The position numbers were made by a program, and so were the translations under genes. The notes below the pieces were generated by a model, which made no database searches, was not told where the DNA came from, and saw nothing but the letters and a program-made list of their open reading frames with translations. This document shows positions 1-7,648 of a DNA stretch of 20,884 nt, piece by piece. Numbering within the stretch: the stretch's first letter is position 1; every line of letters starts with the position of its first letter. The stretch is from positions 1 through 20,884 of the forward strand of contig CAZVRH010000019.1 of assembly GCA_964629335.1 (NCBI GenBank). Reading direction: 5' to 3'. The stretch is from CACPJA01 sp964629335 (GTDB lineage: Bacteria; Pseudomonadota; Gammaproteobacteria; Steroidobacterales; UBA11654).

Positions 1-1324
1 ATAATTTATGATAAATAGTTCTGTCGTCTTCCCAATATAAAGCCACCTCATAGAGAAAACTGTGTGTGGAATACGTCATATACATTGCGCCTGCATACAC
101 TGAACATTCTTCCATTTCACCTTTCTTTTCTCTGTAAAGATCCATTAATCGTTGATGCATCTCCTGCATTTTTGAAAAAGACAACAAGCCATGCATTGGA
201 ACCCATCTCTCTCCTTGAGGTCCTAAAATTGGATAAAGAGGCATGAAAGGCATCGCTCCTAGAACTGTTGGGATAGTGTTCGCTATTTCTGTTCCAAAAG
301 GAGAAACCGCTTTTCTGGTTTGTGCCAATTTACTTTTAACTTCAGTGGTTGAGTGGCCTTCAACGACGAAATGAGCTGAATAGTCAAAACCGGTTAAGAA
401 TCGCTTGCCTGCAATTGCCATCTTACCCAACTGAAGAATTGCTTCAAAAGGATTGCGTGCTGTTCTTAGAACCGCAAAAGCGGCTTTAAAAGCGTCTCTA
501 ATCGAAGTGCTTCCAAGTTGTCCTTGCTGTAATTTTGGATCCAAACCCCAATTGCTCGATACAGACTCTTCTCTTGCCGCTGCAGCCATCGCTTGACTCA
601 TGTCGTCATAATTCTTAAAACCAAAAGAACAGGTTAAGCTATGACTTGGTAATTTAATTAAACGAAGAGTAATACTGGCCTTGATGCCCAAGGACCCAGC
701 ATCACCAGAAAATAAACCGGTTAGATCGGGACCATAGTGTCTAAAAAATGGGGAGCTCTTCTCCATTGCAGAAGAACCCGTTTTGAGTACCTCTCCATTC
801 GCTAAAACTATGTTGTAGCAAAGTATCGATTCAGGAGATCCACCGTATCTGCTGGTTCCCATGCTTACACTGTTTTGTGATGTTGAACCGCCAACTGTAG
901 CTTTCAGCCCTGAAAAAGGTCCCCAAAAAGGTGTTCTCAAATTTTTCTCAGACAATGCTGTAGCCATCTCTGCCCAAGTGACCCCAGGTTCAACAGTAAT
1001 AAACATATCCTCTTCATTGATTTCAATAATCTTATTCAATCTAGAAGTGTCAATAACGACCGATTTTGAAGTAGACGGTAGATAAGCGTCTGTGTATGAG
1101 GCACCACCTCCTCGGGTAATGACTGCTATATCTAGTCCGGTAGAGATTCTTACTGCTTCTTGGAGTTCCTCTAAAGACCCAGGTTGAATAATAGCAATTG
1201 GAGTCTCTATTGATCGATAAACGTCCATCGAATAAAAAGAAAGAGACTCTTGGTCTATTAAAATATAATCTTTTCCGATAGCTGCCTTAAGCGCATTAAT
1301 TAAATTCTTTTCTCCATCAGACAT
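1..1324 (-). CDS. FAD-linked oxidase (PCMH/VAO-type), C-terminus cut by window edge
   Basis: The frame is open from an ATG at 1322-1324 to the left edge, giving 441 residues without a stop, so the 3' end is missing. Residues about 40-220 read as a PCMH-type FAD-binding domain. They include the RGGG phosphate-binding turn (71-74), an ITVEPGVTW segment (109-117), a VGGSTSQNS segment (144-152) and GDAGSLGI (207-214), the last typical of GlcD/VAO-family flavoproteins. The rest resembles the substrate-binding cap of vanillyl-alcohol-oxidase-like enzymes. The family oxidises alcohols, hydroxyacids or amines using FAD; the substrate cannot be read here. The start follows the stop of the upstream hydrolase-like gene by 8 bases, with an AGGTG motif overlapping that stop. 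It is therefore probably the third gene of the TPP-riboswitch unit. Family call fairly sure, function unknown. Confidence 0.85.
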   Translation of the reverse strand, partial: MSDGEKNLINALKAAIGKDYILIDQESLSFYSMDVYRSIETPIAIIQPGSLEELQEAVRISTGLDIAVITRGGGASYTDAYLPSTSKSVVIDTSRLNKIIEINEEDMFITVEPGVTWAEMATALSEKNLRTPFWGPFSGLKATVGGSTSQNSVSMGTSRYGGSPESILCYNIVLANGEVLKTGSSAMEKSSPFFRHYGPDLTGLFSGDAGSLGIKASITLRLIKLPSHSLTCSFGFKNYDDMSQAMAAAAREESVSSNWGLDPKLQQGQLGSTSIRDAFKAAFAVLRTARNPFEAILQLGKMAIAGKRFLTGFDYSAHFVVEGHSTTEVKSKLAQTRKAVSPFGTEIANTIPTVLGAMPFMPLYPILGPQGERWVPMHGLLSFSKMQEMHQRLMDLYREKKGEMEECSVYAGAMYMTYSTHSFLYEVALYWEDDRTIYHKL

Positions 1325-1332
1325 ATCTGCAC

Positions 1333-3006
1333 CTAGATCTCTATTGTCCACTCGTCTCTATTTTGAGGAAGGGATTTAAGGGTAACTCTACTGTTTTTGC
1401 TTGCAATTCTTTCGGCATAAATATCTCTTAAATTGCCTTGCCACGTTAGAACCGTCAAATCCATTGACAGGTTCATTAAATCTTCTTCTAGATCATAACC
1501 TAACAAATCTTTTGTCACTAGCTTCAATCGTTCTCCGCCCTTTAAGACCTCAATTGATTTGTTATGAATGAACTCAGAATCTATGACTGGTGGCCGTTTA
1601 AGTGCTCGAGAATGTTTCGGCTCATACCAAGGGAAATAAAGTTCACTATCGCGGGCAAAATACCATGCTTTGATAAGATGATCGCCATATTGAGTCGGTC
1701 CTATATCAGGAATATAACGCTCCATGAACTGTTCTTTCTCTTGATCATTCAAAAACCATGGATCCAACGCAACCAAGCGATCAATTGTTAATTCTCTGTT
1801 GTCAGCAAGTCGCAAAGCTATCGGCAAAGCACCACCAACAGAGAGTATACTAATTCGCTCTACTCCCAGGTTTTTTAAGGCTTCCCGTATCATCCTAGCG
1901 ATTGACTGCGGAGAATAATTACTTAAATGACTAGGTCCTGTCTCCCCATGGCCAGGAAGATCAATCATTAACTTCAATGAATTGTTGATAAGACTTTGAG
2001 AATATCTGCATGAACTTTTAGATGATTCACCAAGATCGTGTAACACCAAGACTATATTGTCTTTGCTCTCGCCCTCCGAGCAATAATAAAGGGGACCATA
2101 GGTTGTCTGAACAAACCCTTGCTTTCCTGATTCTAGACCCATGGAAGATGAAATATTGATCTCTTCATTATTTGAAGAGTGTTCTTTGAATATATCTCTT
2201 GATCTTTGTTCCACAGCATTGGGGTCAGACAGAAGCTCAATCACAACATTTTCTGGGAGATCATCAAGTCGTTTAGGGTGGTCAGCTATCGGATCTCCCT
2301 CATAATTGATCAGATAGGTAGGAATTTTCAACTGCTTTATTCGATCTCTGGAAGGGTATAAAAAAGCCGCTTGATAAGCCGTTTGAGACTCTGCATTGGA
2401 GCGAAGCAAATCTAATACATAGGGCTGTAAAAATTCCGGCGGTGGAAGATCAAGTGCCATCCTGCTACTCGCTTCTTTTTTAAACCAAGGAAAAAAAATC
2501 AGCTGATCTCTTATCCTTGACCAAATCCAAGGCATTTGAGCGCCTTCAGGGTTTGGCGTAAACCATTGAGTGTAGTGAGCTAATATCTCCTCTTCCTCTG
2601 CAGGTTCAAGAACCACTAAACCATTGACAACAACCACATTGCATAGATCCGGGTACAAACGAGCCAACTCTGTGGCTATAATTGCTCCCGTATGAAAGCC
2701 ATAAAAACAAGCGTTATCTATTGTCAATGCATCCAGAAATTCTTTCAAAGCTTCGGCGTATTCAGTTATGTCTGGTTTAATGCCATCAATAAAATCAGAT
2801 AACCCAAACCCTGGAGTATCTGGAGCAATGACGGTAAATTCATCGCTAAATTGCTCAATCACTGAGGCCATCTCAGCCGAAGAAGTGGGGCTTTGATGCA
2901 AAAGAACCAGTAGTGGTCCGGAGCCAGAAATTCGATAATGAACTTGTCGAGAGCTCAAATTAACAAAACGTCTCTCAATGGAAATATTTTCGACTGATTG
3001 ATACAT
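1333..3006 (-). CDS. Tandem alpha/beta-hydrolase-fold protein, both nucleophile positions substituted
   Basis: This 557-residue protein is about twice the size of a single alpha/beta hydrolase and contains two copies of the fold. Domain 1 (about 10-275) has the HQSP oxyanion-type turn (37-40), DTPGFG (63-68) and a nucleophile elbow GFHTG (103-107) where the usual Ser is His105. Domain 2 (about 300-557) has LHDLGES (322-328), DLPGHGETG (349-357) and an elbow aligning as SVGGA (389-393), with Gly391 at the Ser position and no His in the last 75 residues. Both copies carry a matching cap segment (FFPWF near 171, YFPWY near 457, then a proline-rich stretch), supporting internal duplication. No signal peptide is seen, so it is probably cytoplasmic. 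It lies 52 bases after the TonB receptor gene and 8 before the FAD oxidase. No clear Shine-Dalgarno precedes the ATG. Classical Ser-hydrolase activity is doubtful. It could be a binding protein or use unusual chemistry. Confidence 0.85.
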   Translation of the reverse strand: MYQSVENISIERRFVNLSSRQVHYRISGSGPLLVLLHQSPTSSAEMASVIEQFSDEFTVIAPDTPGFGLSDFIDGIKPDITEYAEALKEFLDALTIDNACFYGFHTGAIIATELARLYPDLCNVVVVNGLVVLEPAEEEEILAHYTQWFTPNPEGAQMPWIWSRIRDQLIFFPWFKKEASSRMALDLPPPEFLQPYVLDLLRSNAESQTAYQAAFLYPSRDRIKQLKIPTYLINYEGDPIADHPKRLDDLPENVVIELLSDPNAVEQRSRDIFKEHSSNNEEINISSSMGLESGKQGFVQTTYGPLYYCSEGESKDNIVLVLHDLGESSKSSCRYSQSLINNSLKLMIDLPGHGETGPSHLSNYSPQSIARMIREALKNLGVERISILSVGGALPIALRLADNRELTIDRLVALDPWFLNDQEKEQFMERYIPDIGPTQYGDHLIKAWYFARDSELYFPWYEPKHSRALKRPPVIDSEFIHNKSIEVLKGGERLKLVTKDLLGYDLEEDLMNLSMDLTVLTWQGNLRDIYAERIASKNSRVTLKSLPQNRDEWTIEI

Positions 3007-3058
3007 GCTATGGAGGCTTATTATAGCTCTATATTCTCTTTAATTAACTCTCTATGTA

Positions 3059-5176
3059 TCAAAACTTATATCTGACAACTAACCCCATGTGCCTTGGGTC
3101 ACCCTGACGTTCAAATAAGGTGGCAGGAAAATCAGGAGGAACATTCCCAAAATAGAATCCACGGAGTGAAAAATATTCATCAAAAACATTTCTGACCCAA
3201 AATTCGTATTGCCATTGATTTCGTTGATAACCGAGAACTATATTTCCGAGTGTGTATGCGGATGATTTATTATTATGAGAATCAGAATAATAAAAGCTAC
3301 TCTTGCCATTAATGTCCATACTTAAATAGATGTCATCAGTGACCAACCATTTCATGCCCATTGCATAGGAGGCTCTGGGTGCATGAGCTTGGTCCCTACC
3401 TTCCAGAGTAATATTAGACCCGTGTTCTGTAACTTTTGTTCTTAACAGGCCAACGGATGCAAACATACTGAGTTGATCATTCAGATTTGATTTAAGAGAT
3501 ACCTCAAGACCATAATTCTTCCCGCTGGCAGCGTTCTGTGTCAAAAAAGTAAAGGTATTGGGATCGCCAGGATCTACTTGGGTTGAAGCCATAACCTGTT
3601 GATCCTTTCGATCAGAATAAAAAATTACCATATCAATCCCCGTGTTAGACTCTGAGAATTGATGATTGATTCCAATCTCATAATTCCATAAGTATTCCGG
3701 CTCATAGATAAGGGTATCGCTGAATGACTCAATCGATAAACCCGTGCCTAAATTGAACCCTCCTGATTTAAAACCCCTGCCAATGCTTGCATAAAAATTA
3801 GTGCTCTGATCCCATTGATTGATTAGAGATATCTTGCCGCCAAACATCTGGTTGTTCGGTGTGAAAGACTCGCCAAATGTGTCCGCATAATCGGCCTCCC
3901 AGTCCTCCCATCGCAAGCCAAAACTCAGTCTCATGGATGAGGAGAGCGAATAATCAAAACTCCCAAAAATAGCCTTGTTCTCTGAGGCATAATTTCTGGT
4001 GGCAGACACATCTTTAAAATAGGGAGGCCAAGGACTGAATGGATCGATATAAGTGCCGAGATCTCTAATATCATTGCGCTCATTCAACTTTAAATAAAAA
4101 GCACCAATCACCCAGGCAAAATCATGATCCAATGTATTATCTAGAGGTTCAGACAGTACTCTGAATTCCTGATTAAAAGATCGCCTTGAACGCTGTGTTT
4201 CAGAAAAGAAATCATAAGTATAAGGACTGTTGGAGTCAGGATTACCCCAATCAGCATCATAACTGACTGTAACGTCGGAATTAGTGGCACTGGTTAAGCT
4301 TTGAACAATAGCATTTGTGGCTTGATGATTGATCTTTAAGCCATAAGCTCTGGTGTCTTGAGAATCTAATCCTGGCTTATCAGATAGTGTGTTCAAACTG
4401 CCATCGATGTTCCAAGTATCCGATGAGGCATCAAAATCAGAGTTGAGTAAAAGAAAACTCAGATCGGTCATTTCACTTAATTGCCAGTTGAGCTTAAAGC
4501 GTCCTGTAAGTTCTTCTTTGCCTGTGGTGTCATCCCGATTAAGGTATAGATTCCTTCTAAAGCCGTCGGTCTCATCTTGTCGCAATGACACTCTATATTT
4601 AATGGCTGTGTTACCCTCGAAAGGACCGCCAAAAGCTAAGCCGATATTTCGTATACCATCGCTTCCCAAGGTTAATTCAGATAATCCTTCGAAGGAGTCA
4701 GACGGTTCTTTAGATCGCATGTAGATCATGCCAGCTAGAGCATTCGCACCCATTCTAGAGCCCTGAGGTCCGCGATGTACCTCAACTTGTTCCATGTCAA
4801 AACTACTAGCAACCCCACCTTGACCGGAGAAATCAATATCATCAATTATGAATCCTACAGAACTATTCGGTGTGCCTTCATACCCTGATCGTTCTCCAAT
4901 GCCTCTTATTTGAAAGTATCGTGGCCTGCCATCACTAACTGCCATATTAAGATTAGGCACAAGAAAAGTCAGTTCTTCAAAATGTTTCATTGGCAGATCT
5001 TTTAATTGTTGTTCTTCAATCAATAAAAGACTTCCGTCATTTTCTTCAACTAGAGTTTCTCTGTAGTTGGCTTTAACTATAATTTCCTCAATAGTGTCTG
5101 CGGTTACAGGGATTGAGAAGAGTGATGCTGTCAAGATTAATAGGACTGAAAAGAATCGAAACATCAAGCCGGTCAT
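3059..5176 (-). CDS. TonB-dependent outer-membrane receptor under TPP-riboswitch control
   Basis: This is a full-length 705-residue TonB-dependent receptor. A signal peptide spans about 1-26 (likely cleavage VTA|D). A TonB-box-like EEIIVKA (30-36) follows, then a plug domain to about residue 160 with FQIRGIG (88-94) and the VEVHRGPQG...GANALAG block (131-149). The remainder is a beta-barrel ending in VVRYKF with the terminal Phe expected of outer-membrane proteins. Such receptors import scarce compounds using TonB/ExbBD energy. The ATG at 5174-5176 is preceded at 5 bases by a strong GGAGGA lying inside a TPP riboswitch. I therefore infer that the ligand is thiamine, a thiamine phosphate or a thiamine precursor. 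The protein sequence alone would not reveal this. TPP-riboswitch-linked TonB receptors are known in other bacteria. It is probably co-transcribed with the two downstream genes. Confidence 0.93.
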   Translation of the reverse strand: MTGLMFRFFSVLLILTASLFSIPVTADTIEEIIVKANYRETLVEENDGSLLLIEEQQLKDLPMKHFEELTFLVPNLNMAVSDGRPRYFQIRGIGERSGYEGTPNSSVGFIIDDIDFSGQGGVASSFDMEQVEVHRGPQGSRMGANALAGMIYMRSKEPSDSFEGLSELTLGSDGIRNIGLAFGGPFEGNTAIKYRVSLRQDETDGFRRNLYLNRDDTTGKEELTGRFKLNWQLSEMTDLSFLLLNSDFDASSDTWNIDGSLNTLSDKPGLDSQDTRAYGLKINHQATNAIVQSLTSATNSDVTVSYDADWGNPDSNSPYTYDFFSETQRSRRSFNQEFRVLSEPLDNTLDHDFAWVIGAFYLKLNERNDIRDLGTYIDPFSPWPPYFKDVSATRNYASENKAIFGSFDYSLSSSMRLSFGLRWEDWEADYADTFGESFTPNNQMFGGKISLINQWDQSTNFYASIGRGFKSGGFNLGTGLSIESFSDTLIYEPEYLWNYEIGINHQFSESNTGIDMVIFYSDRKDQQVMASTQVDPGDPNTFTFLTQNAASGKNYGLEVSLKSNLNDQLSMFASVGLLRTKVTEHGSNITLEGRDQAHAPRASYAMGMKWLVTDDIYLSMDINGKSSFYYSDSHNNKSSAYTLGNIVLGYQRNQWQYEFWVRNVFDEYFSLRGFYFGNVPPDFPATLFERQGDPRHMGLVVRYKF

Positions 5177-5262
5177 GGTATTCCTCCGCCATTATTATAT
5201 GGGTCAGGTTCTAAGGGTTTTCTTAAGAATCTCAGGCGTTTCAGCCGCCCCTTACCTGGTTC
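5177..5262 (-). promoter_or_regulatory. TPP riboswitch (THI element) with embedded Shine-Dalgarno
   Basis: Read on the minus strand, the conserved blocks occur in order. AAGGG pairs with CCCTT (P2). GGCG pairs with CGCC around a short loop (P3) and is followed at once by TGAGA, part of the invariant CTGAGA. Then come AACCTGA and the CAT-ATAATA-ATG helix-loop (P5, the pyrophosphate-sensor side), and GGCGGAGGAA. A closing P1 helix of GGTA (5253-5256) with TACC (5177-5180) ends directly at the start codon. The GGAGGA ribosome-binding site (5182-5187) is inside P4/P1. TPP binding should therefore hide the site and shut off translation of the TonB receptor. There is no poly-U terminator between the element and the gene, which also favours translational control. 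Confidence 0.93.
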
Positions 5263-5269
5263 TCATCAT

Positions 5270-5303
5270 AGTATAATTGCCTAAGTTTTGCTAATGTTGT
5301 CAG
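5270..5303 (-). promoter_or_regulatory. Probable promoter of the riboswitch unit (-10 TATACT)
   Basis: On the minus strand a TATACT hexamer (5270-5275) lies about 7 bases before the first riboswitch bases, giving an expected transcript start near 5263, where the aptamer begins. The best -35-like match, CTGACA (5298-5303), is 22 bases upstream, longer than the usual 17. Either the promoter is weak or activated, or another -35 is used. A perfect TATAAT on the plus strand (5272-5277) overlaps it and could serve the divergent metallo-hydrolase gene, but it too has no good -35. Confidence 0.4.
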
Positions 5304-5328
5304 GGATGGCAGGAGGAGATCATAAAAG

Positions 5329-5964
5329 ATGACAATTGACTATAAATCATTCCCAGTTGGCCCGCTACAATGCAATTGCACTATCATTGGTAATTCTGAA
5401 ACTGGAAAAGGTTACCTCATCGACCCAGGCGGTGACGCAAAGCTGATTATGCAGACGATAAATGATATGAACTTATCTATCGAAGCCATTTATCACACCC
5501 ATGCTCATTTTGATCACTTTTTAGCTTCAGCTGAAATCAAAGAAAAAACTGGCGCTCCCATTTTCCTAAACGAGTCAGACCGATTTTTATGGGACAGTCT
5601 AGAAATGCAGTGCAGTTATTTTAACATTGACTTCAAACCAACCCCTCCCCCAGATTTTAATATTGAAGACCAGCAGGGTTTAGATCACTGCTCAGGGGTT
5701 TGTCTCCACACCCCTGGTCACACTCCTGGATCAGTTAGTTTCCATTTTGAGTCGGCTAAGCTTCTGGTGGCTGGTGACACTTTATTTCAAGGATCTGTTG
5801 GCAGAACAGATCTGCCAGGCGGAGACTTTAAGATGCTTAAAGATTCAATCCAGAAAAAAATTTATTCCCTCGATGAAGCCACAAATGTAATCACAGGGCA
5901 CGGGCCGGAAACAACAATCAAAAGAGAAATGGAAAGTAATTTATTCGTCAAACATAACAGTTAA
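5329..5964 (+). CDS. MBL-fold metallo-hydrolase, YcbL/GloC-type (glyoxalase II-like)
   Basis: This 211-residue single-domain metallo-beta-lactamase-fold enzyme has the complete metal-binding set: HTHAHFDH (56-63, ligands H58, H60, D62, H63), H131 in HTPGHTPGS, D150 in VAGDTLF and H191 in ITGHGPE. The GSVGRTDLPGGD block (155-166) and the short length match the YcbL/GloC group. Members of that group hydrolyse S-D-lactoylglutathione or related thioesters and lack the C-terminal substrate domain of GloB. A role in methylglyoxal or thioester detoxification in the cytoplasm is inferred. An AGGAGG (5311-5316) stands 12 bases before the ATG. The gene is divergent from the TPP-riboswitch unit. A second family member, GloB, is encoded at 13301. 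Confidence 0.9.
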   Translation: MTIDYKSFPVGPLQCNCTIIGNSETGKGYLIDPGGDAKLIMQTINDMNLSIEAIYHTHAHFDHFLASAEIKEKTGAPIFLNESDRFLWDSLEMQCSYFNIDFKPTPPPDFNIEDQQGLDHCSGVCLHTPGHTPGSVSFHFESAKLLVAGDTLFQGSVGRTDLPGGDFKMLKDSIQKKIYSLDEATNVITGHGPETTIKREMESNLFVKHNS

Positions 5965-5973
5965 CTAGAGCAC

Positions 5974-6195
5974 TTACTTCTTTTTTGATTTCATAAAATA
6001 CGACTGCATTAGGAACGATAGACCCATACCCGCAACCAATGTTAATACTGACATCTTGCCCCGGTGTGCTGTATCGCTAGTCCATATTCCGTTGGACTCA
6101 ATCCAAAATAATAGATAGATAGATAACAACAATGGCGTGAATGCAATAATGATTTTAATTGTTTTAATAGCCTTTATTTTCAAGGAATCCAGCAT
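5974..6195 (-). CDS. Small two-helix membrane protein, function unknown
   Basis: This 73-residue reading frame has two hydrophobic segments (about 11-31 and 48-67). They are separated by a short polar loop, and both ends are basic (KIKAIKTIK at the N-terminus, KSKKK at the C-terminus). That is the pattern of a small inner-membrane protein with its ends in the cytoplasm. I recognise no family. It converges with the YcbL-type gene, only 9 bases apart. Its start is 45 bases from the divergent membrane protein at 6241, so the two could share a control region. The Shine-Dalgarno is poor. The membrane-protein pattern and tight fit between neighbours argue that it is real. Confidence 0.6.
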   Translation of the reverse strand: MLDSLKIKAIKTIKIIIAFTPLLLSIYLLFWIESNGIWTSDTAHRGKMSVLTLVAGMGLSFLMQSYFMKSKKK

Positions 6196-6222
6196 AAAAA
6201 AATACTACCATGAAATATAGGC

Positions 6223-6234
6223 ATCGTATACGAT
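6223..6234. repeat. 12-bp perfect palindrome between divergent membrane-protein genes
   Basis: ATCGTATACGAT is a perfect palindrome ending 6 bases before the ATG at 6241 and 28 bases from the start of the opposite small gene. Its position suggests an operator or leader element, but it is short and could arise by chance. Confidence 0.35.
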
Positions 6235-6240
6235 AGAACC

Positions 6241-7158
6241 ATGGGTATTGAGCTGAAAACAGTGTTAAAAAATAAGGCACTTAATAAATGGAACCTGTTC
6301 TGGCTCATTTCTGCACCGATCTCGATCTTGGTGATCATTAACTTGTTAAGAATTGATATGTCTACTGGGGCTGGAGTTTCAGAAATGATTGGGTTTTCAG
6401 TTCGATGGGCAGTGCCGCTTATCTATGTGGTGATAGCCACGTCGTCGATCCAAGTACTGGTTCCTGGATTATTCTCAAACTGGTTAATGCGTAATAGAAA
6501 ATACATTGGTTTGTGTTTTGCAGTGGCTATGGCTTGGCAAGGTCTATTCATATTTATAATGTCCTATTTTTTTCATGAATATTACTATTCTGAGGTGTAC
6601 TTTTTCCGTGATGAAATCGAAGGAAGCATTGGTTATATTTTTCTTCCTGCTATGGTTCTGACATCTTTTAACTTTGGTCGTAAATACCTAACACCCAAAC
6701 AATGGAGATTGTTGCACACCTGTGGAATTTATTTTTTATGGGCTTACCCCTTCAGTGTCTATTGGTGGAGTCTTTACTACTACGGGAACCCATTGTTGAT
6801 TGACTATATATATTATTGGATGGGTTTCACGGCATTTTCTCTAAGAATTATAGCTTGGGGCAAATTAAGACATGAGCAAGCAAAAAAGATTCAACCGGAG
6901 CATAAAACACCAATTGAATTTAAGTTGGTGGGATATCTGGTGATTATATTTGGTCTCTTGGTCTCAGCGTCTGGACTCTATTGGCGAGATCTTATTACGT
7001 CCTTGCTGACTGCCTCTCAATGGACTGCGCAACTGGAATTGTGGCTTCCGTTCTGGCCGTTTGAGCCATTTTTATCGCTGATTATTATTGGAGTTGGCGC
7101 CCGACTTGTGACTAAAACCAACAGCCCAAAGAAAACCATCTTGGCGACAGATTCCTAA
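6241..7158 (+). CDS. Polytopic membrane protein resembling the ferric reductase-like/MsrQ family
   Basis: This 305-residue protein has about seven hydrophobic segments (near 20-36, 56-76, 88-110, 127-143, 157-177, 186-206, 228-246) and a further one near the C-terminus. RKYIGLCF...WQ (86-100) and WRLLHTCGIYF (155-165) follow the layout of the ferric reductase-like transmembrane domain, in which a diheme or b-heme protein such as MsrQ has RRxLGL...H and W..LH...H. His159 is kept. The first expected heme His is Gln100, and the later one appears to be Ser172. Heme binding is therefore uncertain and this may be a divergent or heme-poor relative. No MsrP partner is adjacent. No Shine-Dalgarno precedes the ATG, which sits just after a 12-bp palindrome. 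It converges with the thioesterase gene 21 bases away. Membrane location is sure, family assignment tentative. Confidence 0.65.
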   Translation: MGIELKTVLKNKALNKWNLFWLISAPISILVIINLLRIDMSTGAGVSEMIGFSVRWAVPLIYVVIATSSIQVLVPGLFSNWLMRNRKYIGLCFAVAMAWQGLFIFIMSYFFHEYYYSEVYFFRDEIEGSIGYIFLPAMVLTSFNFGRKYLTPKQWRLLHTCGIYFLWAYPFSVYWWSLYYYGNPLLIDYIYYWMGFTAFSLRIIAWGKLRHEQAKKIQPEHKTPIEFKLVGYLVIIFGLLVSASGLYWRDLITSLLTASQWTAQLELWLPFWPFEPFLSLIIIGVGARLVTKTNSPKKTILATDS

Positions 7159-7179
7159 CCTCTAATTTCTAAGCAATGA

Positions 7180-7608
7180 TCAAAGTGCTTTTTTATTGAT
7201 TGGTATAAGTTTTACCGTGGATGTTGATGTCGCAACCAGTGTTCCATCTTGAGTCAATGTACTAGACATATAGGCAATACTCTTTCCTAGTCGAAGAATT
7301 TTTGCCTTGGCAAAAAGAAGTCCTGGATGGGCAGGCTCTAAAAAACTTACATTGATATCTAGAGACACTGGATTGAATTTAAAATCGAGTACACCAATTA
7401 ATAGAAGGGCCATAGAGGCATCCATCATTCCGGTAACGAAACCGCCTTGAACTATTTGAGATTCTGAATGACAGAATTCTGGTATCGCTTCAAACTCGAG
7501 AACTGCTATTTCTCTTGATGAATCAAAATCCACACTTCGAAAGTTCATTGAATCCAAACTCGGCGGTTTGTTTATGCCTAATAGTTTTTGTTTTTCCTGG
7601 TCATCCAT
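7180..7608 (-). CDS. PaaI-family hotdog-fold thioesterase
   Basis: This 142-residue protein has the length of a single hotdog domain. The core runs from residue 35. The central helix carries VQGGFVTGMMDASMALLL (53-70), where the family usually has HGG; Gln54 stands in for His and Asp63 is in the position of the catalytic acid. The strand SLDINVSFLEPAHPG (83-97) is typical of the PaaI/4HBT-like family. It should hydrolyse an acyl-CoA thioester in the cytoplasm; the substrate is unknown. It lies 40 bases after moaA in the same direction and may be the last gene of the aminotransferase-mmsA-ald-moaA unit. That would fit an acyl-CoA-producing pathway. Confidence 0.85.
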   Translation of the reverse strand: MDDQEKQKLLGINKPPSLDSMNFRSVDFDSSREIAVLEFEAIPEFCHSESQIVQGGFVTGMMDASMALLLIGVLDFKFNPVSLDINVSFLEPAHPGLLFAKAKILRLGKSIAYMSSTLTQDGTLVATSTSTVKLIPINKKAL

Positions 7609-7648
7609 GATGTATTTCTAAATTTTTCTATTATGTGTTCTATTGCTA

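Noticed and set aside
64..246. Plus-strand 60-residue open frame, and a second at 861-1085
   Set aside because: Both are shadows of the minus-strand FAD oxidase, whose continuous frame and family motifs cover the whole stretch.
5067..5276. Plus-strand 69-residue open frame across the riboswitch
   Set aside because: It is antisense to the receptor signal peptide and the TPP riboswitch, with no recognisable protein features.
6112..6124. Short tandem repeat of ATAG units
   Set aside because: Only about three units are present, within the coding sequence of the small membrane protein, where they encode ordinary hydrophobic residues.
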